A stretch of DNA of 64,000 bases, taken from NCBI RefSeq assembly GCF_001522545.3, contig NC_031768.1, positions 112,013,542 through 112,077,541 of the forward strand. The letters run 5' to 3'. The translations under genes were made by a program, and so were the position numbers. Of this stretch, positions 1-12,623 are shown piece by piece (the first letter of the stretch is position 1; the number at the start of each line of letters is the position of its first letter). The notes below the pieces were generated by a model that saw only the letters and a list, made by a program, of their open reading frames with translations, did not search any database and was not told the DNA's origin. Source of the stretch: Parus major (Eukaryota; Chordata; Aves; Passeriformes; Paridae).

Positions 1-3000
1 TTCAATGCAAAACCATAAAAAGCTTTTGATACCTCTGCAGTTCATCAAATATTGAACTAGAAGCATTACTATGCCATAAGGAGTTTTACATGAGTGGGGC
101 TTGGGGTTTTCTCAAAGATTATGCTTTACTTTGTGACTGGTCAGATTCCTTCTGGAAATTAGATTAATTAAAAGTGGCATCTAAAATAGTTTTAGCCCCC
201 TTTTTTAATGTTTTCAAAACAGCCCTGAAATAACAGCTTATCATATACACCTCTTTCCTGTGCATGAAGTCATCTTATTTGCAGAAGCCAGGTTAGATTT
301 TAATAAATGCTTTCTCCTGTTAATAAGTAGCACATGTTATTTTATGCATGTGCTTAGTATGTGAAAGGAGTTTTCACCTCCTTTTTGATACAAAGTCAGA
401 AGTGTCTGGTAAAAAATTTAAGTCAGTAAATTCAGATTTTTTTCAGGAACATGTGAGAACTTTTTGGATTGTTGAAATATTATAAGTTTGATATTTAATT
501 GATATAATTATTTAAGATTTGTACTTCTAGCCACTATGTAGACATTCATGTTTTTTTACAAATTATTAATATATTAAAATTAATGCATTTATTAAATGGC
601 AATAGTCTGTGTTAAAATTTATCATTACCATTGCAAAGGGAACTACTCGAAGGACAGGAAAACACAGCAGGGATACCTGTTTGGATGGCTGCATTAAGGT
701 ACAGCTGGAGATACTAGAATCACCACAAAATCCAAGGAAATCATTAGCTTGACACCAGGATTTGGTTTATACCCGTTGTCCTCACTTTCTGTGAGAAGTG
801 CCAGCCAGTAATGGAAAGCAGACCACACCAATCTGGTTCAGCATGTTAAAATTTGCAAACTTCTTTTCTTCTTTCTGGAAAGTTTGTGGTTTCACAGAAC
901 CTTTAGGATATTGAATTCCTCTTTACTGTGTTTTCATTTCGTGAGGGTGCCTGACCTAAAAAAAAATAAAAATTAAATTAAAATGTGCTTTGAGGTCAGC
1001 AGAAAGCGTGAAAGGCTATTAACCTTAATATCAAATGAATTATTTGTTTTCTGGAATCTGAGCATTGCTCTGGTTTTCACCTCAAACATTTTAATTTGCA
1101 TCCCATGAGGACTGGAGTGGCCCGTAATTTAAATTAATGCAATTATTCTTGGTAGGTTAACTTAAATATTGAACAAGTATTTACTATCCTATTCCTCCTA
1201 GCTAGCAAAATCTGATTATTATTATATAGCTGCTGCATTTTAAGGTGCGACCTCAGTAACTTCCAGAGTTTTTCCAATAAAAGTTTAGCTGAAAGAGAAA
1301 GATGAAGTCTACAATTGATAAGCATTGAATTTTATTTCCATAAACGTTACTGAAGAAAAATTTGTACTTTCTTTTGGAAGACTCAGTCCTCAGCTGCAAT
1401 GACCCTGTTCCCTTGAATTCAGAATCTTGATGTTCAGGGTGGAAAACTTTGCCAGAAAACTCAGTGGTTTGAGAAGAGAGTCCCAGGTTTTCAGTACTTC
1501 ATCTTTTTGTCTCTTTGAAGTTATATCTTTGGTTTTGTTTTCTGTTTTTAAATAGATTTCACTAATAACAGAAATTATTTTTGAGAATGATAAGCTAAAA
1601 ATTAAAGAGGAATATAGAAAACCCAGTCCTTCTAAGTGAGAAAATGTGTTTTTTGAAAAATATGCGCTTGAATTATTCTTTACATTGAATTAGCTAAATA
1701 TGATCCCAATCTTCTGTGTCACACAGCTCCTTTCTGCTGACATATGCAATAACAGAGCAGTGAATGCTATAAGCCCAACATTTATGTCAAAAAACCTTTG
1801 GATAATCTTCCAAAAAAGCAGGTGTTCACCAAACCTGATGTAATAGTGCGTGAAAGCAAAGGTTTGCATCAGCTCAACTCAGCAGTGCAAGGAATTCCTG
1901 CTTAAACCTTCAGGAATGAAAAATTATGTTCTCTCTTTTATTAGGACGAGACTTGTAGGCCTCAAACCTCACTGTAATGGATGGGAGGACCTACCACAGT
2001 ATGAAATACATTTTAATTGCAAACATATTTTTTCCCACCATTCCCTGCTTCATGTGCATGTATTAAATGTGAAAACCATAAGAACAAAAAAGTAAGGATT
2101 TTCCACGTGGTAATATTAATGTTTTCTTCCCCCTTTTTATGGCCTGTAATTTTTCAAATAATGTTTATTGATCTGTCCAAGAACTGTACCTACTGATAAA
2201 ACCTTTACAGTTTAAATGTTGACTAACTTTCCTGTTAGAAGCACAGACTTCTGGAATAAGTCAGCTCCCTTCTAGGTCAAAGTGTTCAAAAATATGACTT
2301 TGTCTGTGCTGCTTGAAGACATAAAATCTCTTGAATAACATAACCAAGGCATGTATCTCATGATAAAGAATTCTTTGTGGCTAACATAACCAGGGAGATG
2401 CTCTGGCATTTGGGAATTTTGTAGTCCTGATGGAAGAGCACTGCTCATTACCGCTGCTCTCTGTGGGTCAGGGCCTCAACTAGATTCTCATACATCCCAA
2501 ACCAGTGACCTCCCCTTCAGGCTATATAGTGTGTGAGCACACTTTCCCTCTCAGCTCTCCCAGCAAAAACCTTTGTGGAAGCAGTTATGTCTCTGAAAAT
2601 TGTTGTTTTGGCTTAGATGAAGCAGCGTATTTCAATGAAATTTCATTTAGCTGAGAATGTTCCGACCCGCTCTAATTACAGACCTGTGTTTTAAGCTGGT
2701 TATGGCTTTGCCAAGCATTAATGGGTTGGGCTGAAACTTTCCATGGTTGTTCTCTGCCTTAGGCTGACTCCTTTGAAGGCGAAGGTTTAACCATTTTGTA
2801 AGCCAGAAAAACTGGGACTGTCCCACCAATGGGCAAGGATCACTCTCATACCTCTGGGGTTTGGAGGAGGACCTTCAAATTTGACAGGGAGAAGACCTGA
2901 TGCACTGAAATATCTTTAGCAGGTCTCAAGGAAATTATTTTGAGTTTAGCTTTCGACAGTGTGCATCTGTAAGGCAGCAGAATTTGTAGAACACCTAGCT

Positions 3001-4227
3001 GATAATTTTGTTCAGTTGCCTCAGCACTGATCCAACTCAGCCTCCACAGAATTATCTCATGGCCTGGAGTGCAAAGGATGATGCTTTGCCCCCTTGTCCT
3101 GGGAGGTGGGGGAAATGAGGATTTCCATCACTCCCATTTTCCGAATGGTACAGGAAGAAATTTCTCACAAATTCTGAAAATAGAAATTCAGTTGAAATTG
3201 AGCTGTCATGGCTCATGGATGAGGAATTCTCCAGAGAGCCATTGTTTTATCAGTAGAGCACTATCTCAGAGAAAGGGGCTTTTTCTTCCTTCTCTAGTTT
3301 CTGCTGTGACCACAACTCAGTGTCCTGTGGTAGATTGAGTCATCCCAGCCTGTACTATAAATATCAATAAAGTAAGATTGCAGCACACTTTGTGCAACAA
3401 GATTTTAATCTTCTGCCCTCTTCACCCCTTCCCTTAAGATTATGAAATAGTTTTAATGAGGAAATGTTTGACATTTAAAATTACTCGGCCTAAGACAAGA
3501 ACAAAAAAGTTACTGATGTGTCTTCCATATTTATTATAACAAGTGACTTTTGTTCACAAGCACAGGATAAGGAAGCTGCATTTAGTAAAATGTTTAACTA
3601 ACATTTTTAACATTACCATGAACGATGTAATTCATTCACAGAAAGTGAAAGAACATTCAGATCTCCCTGGGGCACTGCTTTACCAAAATAAAGGGTAATG
3701 TACTACTTCTGTAAGTTATAATTTGGTGTGTCCTCCTCCAGTTAGGACTTTCAGGAATCCACTTATCAAAGGCAGCATTTCACCTGCAGCTCTGAAATCC
3801 TGACAAATGAGCCCCCAGTTCCTCATTTCCCAGAACCCAAATAAAATCTTTCTGAGGTAATGACTCATAAAATGCCTTACATCAGTCTCAGCAATGAACT
3901 ATTTTTTTTTTTACTTGCTTTGGCCATTCATTTCAGCTTCACAAAACATCTTTTTTTGCACTTTGCACAGGGCTGCCTCATCCAGTTATGTCAGGGAGCT
4001 CCAGGCAGGAAAAATCCCTGCTGGCAGCAGGCCACAGTGATGGAGAGGGCTGGTTGTGGCTCTGTCTGCACCAGAATTTTGCTAGACTGGCCTTTTACGT
4101 GAGGGGCACCAGGAAAGGCTGGCTGGGTGATGGAGACTGAGGCTGATCTGCTGCAGCCTCATTCTTGGGTGGATGAAGGACCAGCTTGGGGTCAGGAAGG
4201 CAATCAAATTTATTTAATTGGGTCATG
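1..4227. other. Unrecognised AT-rich non-coding sequence
   Basis: No exon, RNA gene or transposable element is recognisable. The open frames here are 60 to 90 codons, overlap on both strands, and show no domain, signal peptide or codon pattern, as expected by chance in AT-rich DNA. Short poly-A and poly-T runs occur (for example near 959-975 and 3901-3912). The sequence is mostly unique and CpG-poor, consistent with intergenic or intronic avian DNA. Confidence 0.6.
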
Positions 4228-4425
4228 GAGTCATAGAATCATACAGTAGTCTGGATTGAGAGGGACTTTAAAGATTATTTAGTTTCATCCCCTGTCATGG
4301 GGACACCTCACACTATCCCAGGTTGCTCCAAGACCTGTTCAGCCTGGCCTTGGACACTTCCAGGGTTCCAGGGGCAGCCACAGCTGCTCTGGGCACCCTG
4401 TGCCAGGGCCTTACTACCCTGAAAT
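4228..4425 (-). mobile_element. CR1 LINE fragment, 3' end, antisense
   Basis: The plus strand opens with a form of TCATAGAATCATA, the reverse complement of the short repeats that end avian CR1 elements. It then continues through diverged forms of the usual antisense landmarks: a 'gagggactttaaagat' stretch, 'gttgctccaagacctgttc', 'agcctggccttggacacttcc', and 'gggcagccacagctgctctggg'. Only the 3' untranslated end of the LINE is present, as is usual for 5'-truncated CR1 copies, so it encodes nothing. The outer 5' edge of the element (right end here) is approximate. Confidence 0.88.
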
Positions 4426-5292
4426 GAGAGCAAAACTGATATTTTCCATATATTTTTCCTCACTGCACATCTAGCATCTCTGGCATTGTCTTTTTATGTG
4501 CAAAAATTTCGATTTTAATTTTTTTGTTGTTGCTGTTCTCCAGTGGGAAAATTGAAAAACAGCTGAATATTTTGGATTGGGTCCTTGGACTGGAAGTGAT
4601 TGTCTGACATCAATCTGCATCACCTGCTGTATTGTATGATGGCAGCTAAGAATAAAAATCTCTACTATTTCCGCCTGAGGAGTGGGCAAAATAGTAGTGA
4701 CTATTCCATCTATTCCATCCTCTGCTATTTTTTTTCCCCTGTGTGTTTTGACACCTTTTCATGCCAGCTTTTCTCCTCTGGACTCTGGAAGCTAAGTATC
4801 AGGATTTCAACAACTGCCCTCTGTCTAGGCTCTCACTCTGCTTATCTTGCCCAGCTCTGGTTCATGTATGTTCTCACACCTTAGCACAATTTTCATGGAG
4901 AAGCTATGCCAAGATCACACATCTGTGTTGAACCAAGCAGCACATTGGACTGCAGGCTGCTAAAAGTCTGAGTATAATTCACCCCAAGTACAGTTCCCAT
5001 GAGAGATGTGGAAGGGGTTTCTGTGTTAAAATTGTCAAAAAAGTTTCAGGCACAAAAGAAATATTTATCCATCTGCTCTGGTTTGGAATGAAAAGCTGAC
5101 TGCCCCATGCAAGAATGAGAGTTTAGATTTTTCATTTACCTCTTTTTTAAATCACTATGAAATATTTGTGACTTGTTGTCTTTTAAGGATTTATAGATCA
5201 TGCACTCAGAACAACAAAAAGTGCATATTAATTACTCTATCCCACAACTGAAACATGTTTTCAAGTTATGATTTATCTCCTTAGAAAGGTGC
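4426..5292. other. Unrecognised non-coding sequence between CR1 fragments
   Basis: Unique-looking AT-rich sequence between an antisense and a sense CR1 fragment. The two overlapping open frames on opposite strands (about 4471-4884) have no recognisable domain, and I see no convincing splice-site pair around either. Confidence 0.5.
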
Positions 5293-5841
5293 CCCTGCAT
5301 CACTAAACCTGAGTGAGGTGGGGAACGTGTTGACACAGGATGTGGAAAAGGCTGAGGTACTGAATTCCTTCTTCACACCAGTTTTTAGTACCAAGATTGG
5401 AATTCATCAATCCCAGGCCCTAAAGAGCAGGGGATAATTTGTAGGAAGGAAAATTTACCTTTGGTGGAAGATGACCAGGTCAGGGAATACCAAAGGAAGC
5501 TGGACAAATGTAAACCCATGGGCCCTGACAGGATGTACCCATTGGGAGACCTCACTGATGTCATCATGAGACTGCCCTTGGCAATCCTTGAATGATTGTG
5601 GTGACTGGAGGAACTGGAGCAGAGCCAGCGCCACTCCTGCCTTCACTGAGGGAAAGGAGCACCCAGGGAACAACAGGCTCAGCATCACCTCAGTTCCTGG
5701 AAGGGTGATGGAATAATTCATCCTGGAAACCATTTACAGGAAGGACAGGAAAGTCGTAACTGGTCAGCATGAATTCACCACGGGGATGTCATGCTTGACA
5801 AACCTGATAATCTTCCATAATGAAATGCCTGGCTTGCTGGT
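5293..5841 (+). mobile_element. CR1 LINE fragment, ORF2 region before and into reverse transcriptase
   Basis: The sense strand follows the stretch of the CR1 second open reading frame leading into the reverse transcriptase. Landmarks in order are: 'aaaggctgaggtactgaattccttcttcac', 'atcccaggccctaaagagcaggg', 'cctttggtggaagatgaccaggtcaggga', 'catgggccctgacaggatg', 'gatgtcatcatgagactgcc', 'cacccagggaacaacaggctcagcatcacctc', 'gtgatggaataattcatcctggaaaccatt', 'ggtcagcatgaattcaccacggggatgtcatgcttgacaaacctgataatc'. Each is degraded by substitutions and small indels, so no continuous reading frame survives. The open frame on the opposite strand at 5455-5733 is a shadow of this copy. It is a dead, old copy. 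Confidence 0.88.
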
Positions 5842-6190
5842 TTCTCCTCCCTTCTGCCCTCTGCTTCCATTTCCTTCCATGCACAGATATTTTTCATGCT
5901 CACTGTATCCCCTGAATCACTTTTTCTCCTACTCTGTCTCCCAATTAGCTCCATTCCTGCAGAGCCAAGTAATTACTTTGTACCATATTCTTCATTTTTC
6001 CCCACAATGTTGGAATATGCAATGCAAACTATTCCTTGGCTCTTGTTTAACAAATGGAGACTTCTTATTCATTCCAATTTGTTCCTACTAATCATTCCTT
6101 TTAACAGTCTTTTGACAATAAACCCAGCAAAAATAGTAAAATCTGCTTTAATGTTTGTACTCCACACAGTATTAACCTATTCTGTGGCCA
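5842..6190. other. Non-CR1 sequence between two sense CR1 pieces
   Basis: This pyrimidine-rich stretch does not resemble the CR1 sequence expected between the flanking pieces, which in a complete element would be well over a kilobase of reverse transcriptase. It is either unrelated host DNA between two insertions, or sequence that replaced the missing part of one element after a deletion. The 101- and 145-codon open frames here run partly into the right-hand CR1 piece and have no recognisable product. Confidence 0.45.
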
Positions 6191-6297
6191 TTGCAAGGCT
6201 GAGGGAGCTGTGGGGGCTCAGCCTGGAGAAAAAGAGGCTCAGGTGGGACCTTCTCCCTCTCCACAGCTCTCTGACAGGAGGGTGCAGGCAGGGAAGG
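6191..6297 (+). mobile_element. CR1 LINE fragment, region near the 3' end
   Basis: The stretch reads as diverged CR1: 'aaggctgagggagctg', 'ctcagcctggagaaaaagaggctcagg', 'ggaccttctccctctccacagctc', 'ctgacaggagggtgcaggcaggg'. It is in the same orientation as the CR1 piece that ends 350 bases upstream, and it comes from further downstream in the element, so both could derive from one insertion that later lost its middle. Confidence 0.78.
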
Positions 6298-9200
6298 ATC
6301 ATACCATTTCAAATAGATGCAGTTCCATATTGAACCTGTGGAAAAAACATTGCTTTATTTTTATTTTTTTTTATGGTCAAAATACTTGAGAGAATTTCTA
6401 TTTACATTAAACACAGAGAAAAGTGGGAAGGAGAAAAGGGTGAGGAATGAGCTTGTGCTGTTCCACTGCAGTAGTAATTGTCAAAATTATGTAATCCTTT
6501 ACAGGGTGGAAACTCCCTTCTTTTTTACAGGACAGCTCCTTCTGAAAATCTGGTGCTAACTTTAGTGATGGATACTTATTTCCAAGTCCTTGCTGGCCTA
6601 AAGTGGAACCATAATATTGCATAACTTCTACTTCTGTGGTTCAGCAGAACCAAAGATAACCCCATTATTTCCTTTATTAAAAGTGAAGTTATTAACAGGA
6701 ACAAGAAAACCTTTTAAGATACAGCATTATCTTTTAAGAACAGCATTAATCCATCAGTTTTCTACAAATGTAACCTTCCCAAAAGAAAGTGGTTAAACAG
6801 AGTGGATTGGTGAGGGTGATGTGATGTAACTTCATACAAATCCTTAGGTCAGTGTTGGTTTACAAGAGACAAATATCTGATCCCTATTGTTTTTTTGCTG
6901 ATTCTCTTATTTTTCCATGCTTATTTGCTTTCTCTTTTTGTGATTCCTCATTAGCTGGTTAATCCAGTCCAAATTCTTTGGTGACAGAACATGAACTGTG
7001 AGCTCATTGTGAAGAAAACATATATGTCCTCCTTGCTACACTCTAAAACTTTGCAGTTCTCAGATATGTCATGGGAAACCCTGATTTAAGTTGGGATGTA
7101 AGAGCTTTGCATAGCTCATGATGGCTTTTTGAGCAAGGGTTAATATTTTTCCTTTGTAGGACTGGAAAAGGATTGATCTGGAGCTGATAGAGTGACAAGA
7201 GCCTGGGCTGAAATGTGAAGCTGTATATTCAGCTGAGCCTCTTCGTAAGGCAGCTCTTTGCCCCCTGCTATTATCTCATATTGTACCAACACCACAAGTT
7301 ACTGTGCAGTAGCAATTGTGGCTTCCAGAGCATCCATCATGGATTTACCACACACTTAGCACAAAACTGCACGTTGGATTTTGTGGTGATCCAGTGAGTA
7401 AATCACCCAGCCAGGCTGTGCGGAAAATGAGCGCTGTGTCCCAGAAGCAGAGAACGCCTTTTTATGGAAAAAAGACAGTCTGGGGAGTTCCATACTCCTC
7501 CAGGATAGTTCTTTTCTCTTTTTGCATCCTTCTCCACTTTACCTACCCAAGAACTTCCTGGAGGTGAGGTCGGTCGTCCGTATTTCTCACCCAGGCCCTT
7601 TCATACAGGCCACTGAGCCAGTTTGCTGTCAGTGCAAAACATATCTGAATTTTAATGTTTCTCTCTAAATCTAACATGAAACAGCTGTTCTAATGAAAGT
7701 ATACTTATCTGGCTTCACCTAGAAAATTCAAGTATTTTTTAATTTTAAAGCACAGCAGTAGAGATGTTCTCTAAAACGTTAGGGAGAAAGATCCAAACTC
7801 TCCTGGGCAGAAAGCTGAGTTTATCTGGTTGGATATGTTTGGTCTAAGGTGAGGTTCTAGCTCATCTCTGAGGATGCTCAGGGGATTTCATGGGAACAGC
7901 TGGGGATTTATGTAGGGTCTTTCCATGCAGCTCTTTCAGGGGACTCCAGCAGCTACCTGAGGTCATGGTGGTTAAATTCATACCTATAAACATTTACAAA
8001 CACCACACTGGCACCACGATGTGGGGATTATCAGCTGCCATCTCATCTTCTAGCCATTATGACAAATAACAACAAAATTATTGGAGTTATCATCACTGTA
8101 TCTCGTTTTTGCAAATATATTGCCCCAAATTCTGGCTACAGATAGTGCAGCCAAAGGGATTTTGTGTCTGTTTTGGAGAGAGGGTTTAGATCAACTATGT
8201 AAAAGTAAACTGATAGCTTCAATTATTAAATGCAAGTACTTGGCCAGGCTTTAGTGAAGGAGGCCATTAAAGTTTCTGAGATATTTTTTATTTTGGTTAC
8301 CAAATCCAGTTTCCAAGAGCCAGTGTCTGAATTCTGTTAAAGCAGGACTTTCCATCATTTTCCATTAAAGAAAAAAAGTCTGGATTGGGAAGTATTACCA
8401 CTGCATCAGGCTTCTGCCAAAGCCTCTGCTTGGACTGCACAGCTGCCTTTAAGATGTTTGAAAAGTCAGTCCTTCCCTGGTATATCTGAAATTGCTCCCT
8501 TTTCAAATAAGGCTCATTTTCCTTTTGGAAAGGTGGCAGGAGAACTGTTAAATATGAAAGGCTAGGCTATAGGATCATCTGTAATAAATTATTTGAATAC
8601 TTTAAATGGGGTTTTAGTGGGATTTAAGGTTCTGAAGTACAATACCAAAATGCCACTTCCTCCACTCCAAGATCACTGTTTTGTGCCCTGCCCTCTTTCT
8701 TTGGCATCAAGGTGGCTCTTCCCTCCCCACAGGTTTGGGCCATGGGACAAGGAGGGGAAGAGGATGTGAGGGGGGACAGGGTTGTGAAGTGTTACATCTG
8801 TCCTTTATTGTAGCACCAGTCTCCCAACCTTAGGACACCCCTTGGGAGACTCCAATGGATGTCAGCACCAAAAATATGAAATTTATCCCCACATCCCCAC
8901 ATCCCCACCATATTAAGGGACAGCAAAGGTGGTTTGAACTACCTTTGAAACCTCACTGGGAAATTAAACCTGGAGGATTGCTTGGTAGCCTGAGAGAAAG
9001 CTGTGGGATGAAATAAAGGGATAATATTGGATAAGGGCAGCAAAAGAAGCCACTCAGCTCTGCTCAAGTTTTTCTATTATATTTTGCAAAGAGACTTTAG
9101 ACAAATGACTTTTTCTGAACACATGGTGGCAAGTATAACCTTACCAGAGATATCAGAGGAGCCTGACAGATCTGATTGCAAACTGAATTGCTTTTTCTTT

Positions 9201-12200
9201 TTTATTTTCCAGAGTCACTTAGTTTGCCCAGCTAAACACAAAACAAATTTTATAGCTGGTGGATTTGTTTCAGCTGACATTTTGTTAACAAGTCAGAGAT
9301 CCCAGGTTGATTACTCTATAAAATATTGAAGTATAGTGCTGATGGAATATGAGAAAAGAGGTTATGCATCTAAAACACCTCAGGCAATATAAAAAGAAGA
9401 TTACTAAAATTACACATTTATAATTTTGCCACTCCTCATTCATTCATTTTTCCCCCTAAAGCATGACCCTTTTTTGTGTAGAACAGATGTCTTAAAGATA
9501 ATTTTTTCATTATTATTGCTCACTTTTAACTAAACTTCACTGTCAGGTTAAAGAAACCTGTGAGTTTCCTGTGGGATCTGTATGTAAACTTGGCTAGTCA
9601 GGAAATATTCACAGCCTCAGAGTACAACATGTGTTGCTAAAAGATCTCTATTAAAATCTTCAGTTTACTAAAGTGGAAAAGGGTAGAAGATTTTCACACC
9701 TCGAAAGTTATTATATCATTTAATTTCAAAATAACCCCATCAAGATCTTATATTTCTTATTGTGAAACTGTCCATGTGTCATTGTCATCTTAGTGCTGAT
9801 AATTTAGTTGTAATTTTATTGTGTAGGTAATTCCACTCCTGTTTTAATTCAGTAGATTTAATTCACTCTGCTGGGCACCCTCTCTGTTGAGGAGGACAAA
9901 AGCATCACATCTTTGAAAACAGTTTAGAATTGTATATTTAAGATTAATGTGAAAAAGAAACTTTTTGGGGAATTCCAAGGTGAAATATTTCAGCCAAGGA
10001 AAACAATTCTTTACTTTTGAATCTCCCCATGGTTTCTTAGCATCCTGGTGGATTTAGGGGTAATTTGGAGTGTTCAGCAGCAACATGAAGATGTGAAATC
10101 CAGAGTTAATTGGAGAGTTCATGCTTTGATTGACAAACTTGCTAAAGATGCTGCTTGGAAAATATCTTCCACTGCTTGGCTTTACTTCTTCACTTTCTAA
10201 AGGAGTAAAACTGAAATAAATTCATCAAGTTAAAATCTGAGTGTTTTGAGGACAATGATACAATTCAGTGCCTTCCCAGGTGTAAGTACTTATTTCCTGT
10301 ACACAACTTTGAGAGAATGAAATACAGAATTAGGTATTAACTAAAGGAAAGAAGATATTTGTTTAGTGCTGTTGATGGCTTTGACAGGACCTTGCTCTGG
10401 GTTTCACAAAGTCTTCAACTTCTTTCTGCTCATTTATTTGTGGAGGTACCTGTGTATCCTTATTTCCAGGTGTATCTCCAGTAGCTGTGCACAGACAGGG
10501 GTAGCCACAGCCACTCTTGGAAAATAACACGTGCCTTGCAGCTATTTGATCCTGTAATTGTGTATAAAAACTTAGATCCAGTGGTGATGGAATATTTTAC
10601 TTCTCACTAAAGAGCACTTTGTGCCTATGTTTTGATAGCCAGGTTTGTGTTCTGGAAATGTTCAGTGATTCTAGGAGGCCATCAGAACACAAATATTATA
10701 GTATTTTTATCATGAAAAAGAGAAACATACTGGAGGCTAGTGAAGCAAGTGAGACATCCATAGGTAATAATCATCAATAATAAAAGAACATCTCTGGAAT
10801 AAAACTTATAGAGTAAAATGGTGGATGTCAGTTTTAATTTACTTTCATCAGCTAGAAGAAATCAGATGAAGGTGCATGACTCCCATGATGAAGTTTAGCA
10901 AAAAAAATCACATTTTTTAATTCTAGAACACCCACATCTTTATATGGTCGGTGTCATACATTTTTCTCTCTTGCAATACTGCAAGGAGTTCACCTACTCT
11001 GGATGAGAAACCACTGAACACAATTCATTGTACAGAACAACATTCTGTACTGAGAAACAGAGGTTTAAACAGAACTGTGTTCATTTTGCCACCATAGATG
11101 TCAAGATGAATTTGCAGCTCAGGACTTCTGGGAAAAAACACTTCACACTTGCATTCTAGTTGACAAATACTTGAATATGTTTTAAAAGTCTGGCTTATTT
11201 AACATTCAGACATCTTATGTACCAGAATAAATTATTTATTCTGATAATGATGCAGTTCTTTATGCACTTTCTTATGAAATTATTTATCTGGAACACCAGG
11301 GCATTAATAATGAATATACATGAAATTTTACAGAGAATGTATGAAACAATCTGTGGGGAAGGCAGAAGAACTCAGACTGTCTGAGGGTTTTTAAGGTGTC
11401 ACAGAGCTTTAGCTTTAGACTCCTGTTACTCTGCTGAAAGTTCCCTTCTGGGATGAAACAGGAGTGTTTTACACTTTTCTTGTTACAAGTTTTTATAGTT
11501 AATATTCTTTAAATTTCTGAAGGCTGCAGTAATAAATCCTTCATTCCCACCCAATTTATGCATCTTTTGTTCTACCCTCATTTCTGCACTACTCTCATCA
11601 CTGTGGTACCTAAGTCTTTCCCAAATGATTTTTTAGTAGTTCACCTATATTCTTCAAGGGAGGATATGTGTGCAGCAGAGTGATTATTTTGTTTTAATTA
11701 TGAATGAATACTCTCTCCTAATCCTTTTCTGAACACTTGAGATATTTTACATAAACAAATCTATTTTTAAAAGAAATTAATCTAAAATATGGATGTATTT
11801 TTGGTCTGGTTTTATAATATTATTTTTTTTTCACTACAGCTTGCACTTCACAGTTGTTGAGGAAATTTCAGAGCATACCATTCATGCATATGGAACCTGC
11901 CACCTTCTACCAGACTGTTTCTGATGTTTTAAGTTACACTACATTTAGCTACTCAGGAAGGTATTTTGGCATTGTGTTGGCTGGTTCCTGTTTAAAATAA
12001 AACACTGGTGTTCAGGCTTTGTGTTTTCCACCTTAAGAGCATAAATATTAAAATCAAATAAACTCTTGCTTTTCTAAACAATATTTTATAAGCAAATATA
12101 TAAAAATACCCTCTGAGATTACTGACACTACTTTTATTGAGGGTGAAACGTGAGCCTTTTATTACAAGAGTTAATGTAGAACATTGCCATTAATTAGATA

Positions 12201-12528
12201 ATATTTTTTTTCCCAGAGATATGTAATATTCCATAACTTCCCAACAAATTTCCAGCCTCCTTGTCAATACCTCTCTTAGGTAAAGCTCTGCTTTGGCTTG
12301 ACGTTTCCCAGCGGCTTGAGAGCTTTTCTGCTTTGGCTTTGGTCTAAGGAAACTCTGCTGTGGTTTGAATGATTCCTACTCCTTTTATTGTTCTCAGCCT
12401 GTTTTTCCTCTTCTGTTTCTGTCTGTCTCTCTTCACCCCATCTCCCAAAACCTCCCCCAGCAGGTGTAGCTTGGGCCATCCTTGAATTTCTCTCTTCTCA
12501 TCTTTATTGGGTGTTACCACACTGGTTC
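6298..12528. other. Long unique non-coding stretch
   Basis: About 6 kb without a recognised gene or transposable element. Open frames are 60 to 100 codons and occur on both strands with no identifiable domains. Small low-complexity features include a short direct repeat of 'ccccacat' near 8885-8905 and poly-T runs near 6360 and 11822. Two copies of CTGCTTTGGCTT about 40 bases apart near 12287 and 12328 suggest a further small, old duplication just before the 51-bp one. Confidence 0.55.
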
Positions 12529-12623
12529 AGCCTTTTCCATTTGTCCATCTCTCTTGATTGTGAACTGCAGATGAGTTTTAGCCTTTTTCATTTGTCCATC
12601 TGTCTTGGTTGTGAACTGCAGAT
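12529..12623. repeat. 51-bp tandem duplication, about 1.9 copies
   Basis: Two direct copies of a 44-base conserved segment occur at 12529-12572 and 12580-12623, a period of 51 bases, with only three mismatches. Both contain 'catttgtccatct' and 'gtgaactgcagat'. The period is a multiple of three, so an open frame crossing it (12388-12651, plus strand) shows a 17-residue repeat. Nothing else about that frame looks coding. Confidence 0.9.

Noticed and set aside
5455..5733. 92-codon minus-strand open frame
   Set aside because: It lies entirely within a sense CR1 fragment and is its antisense shadow.
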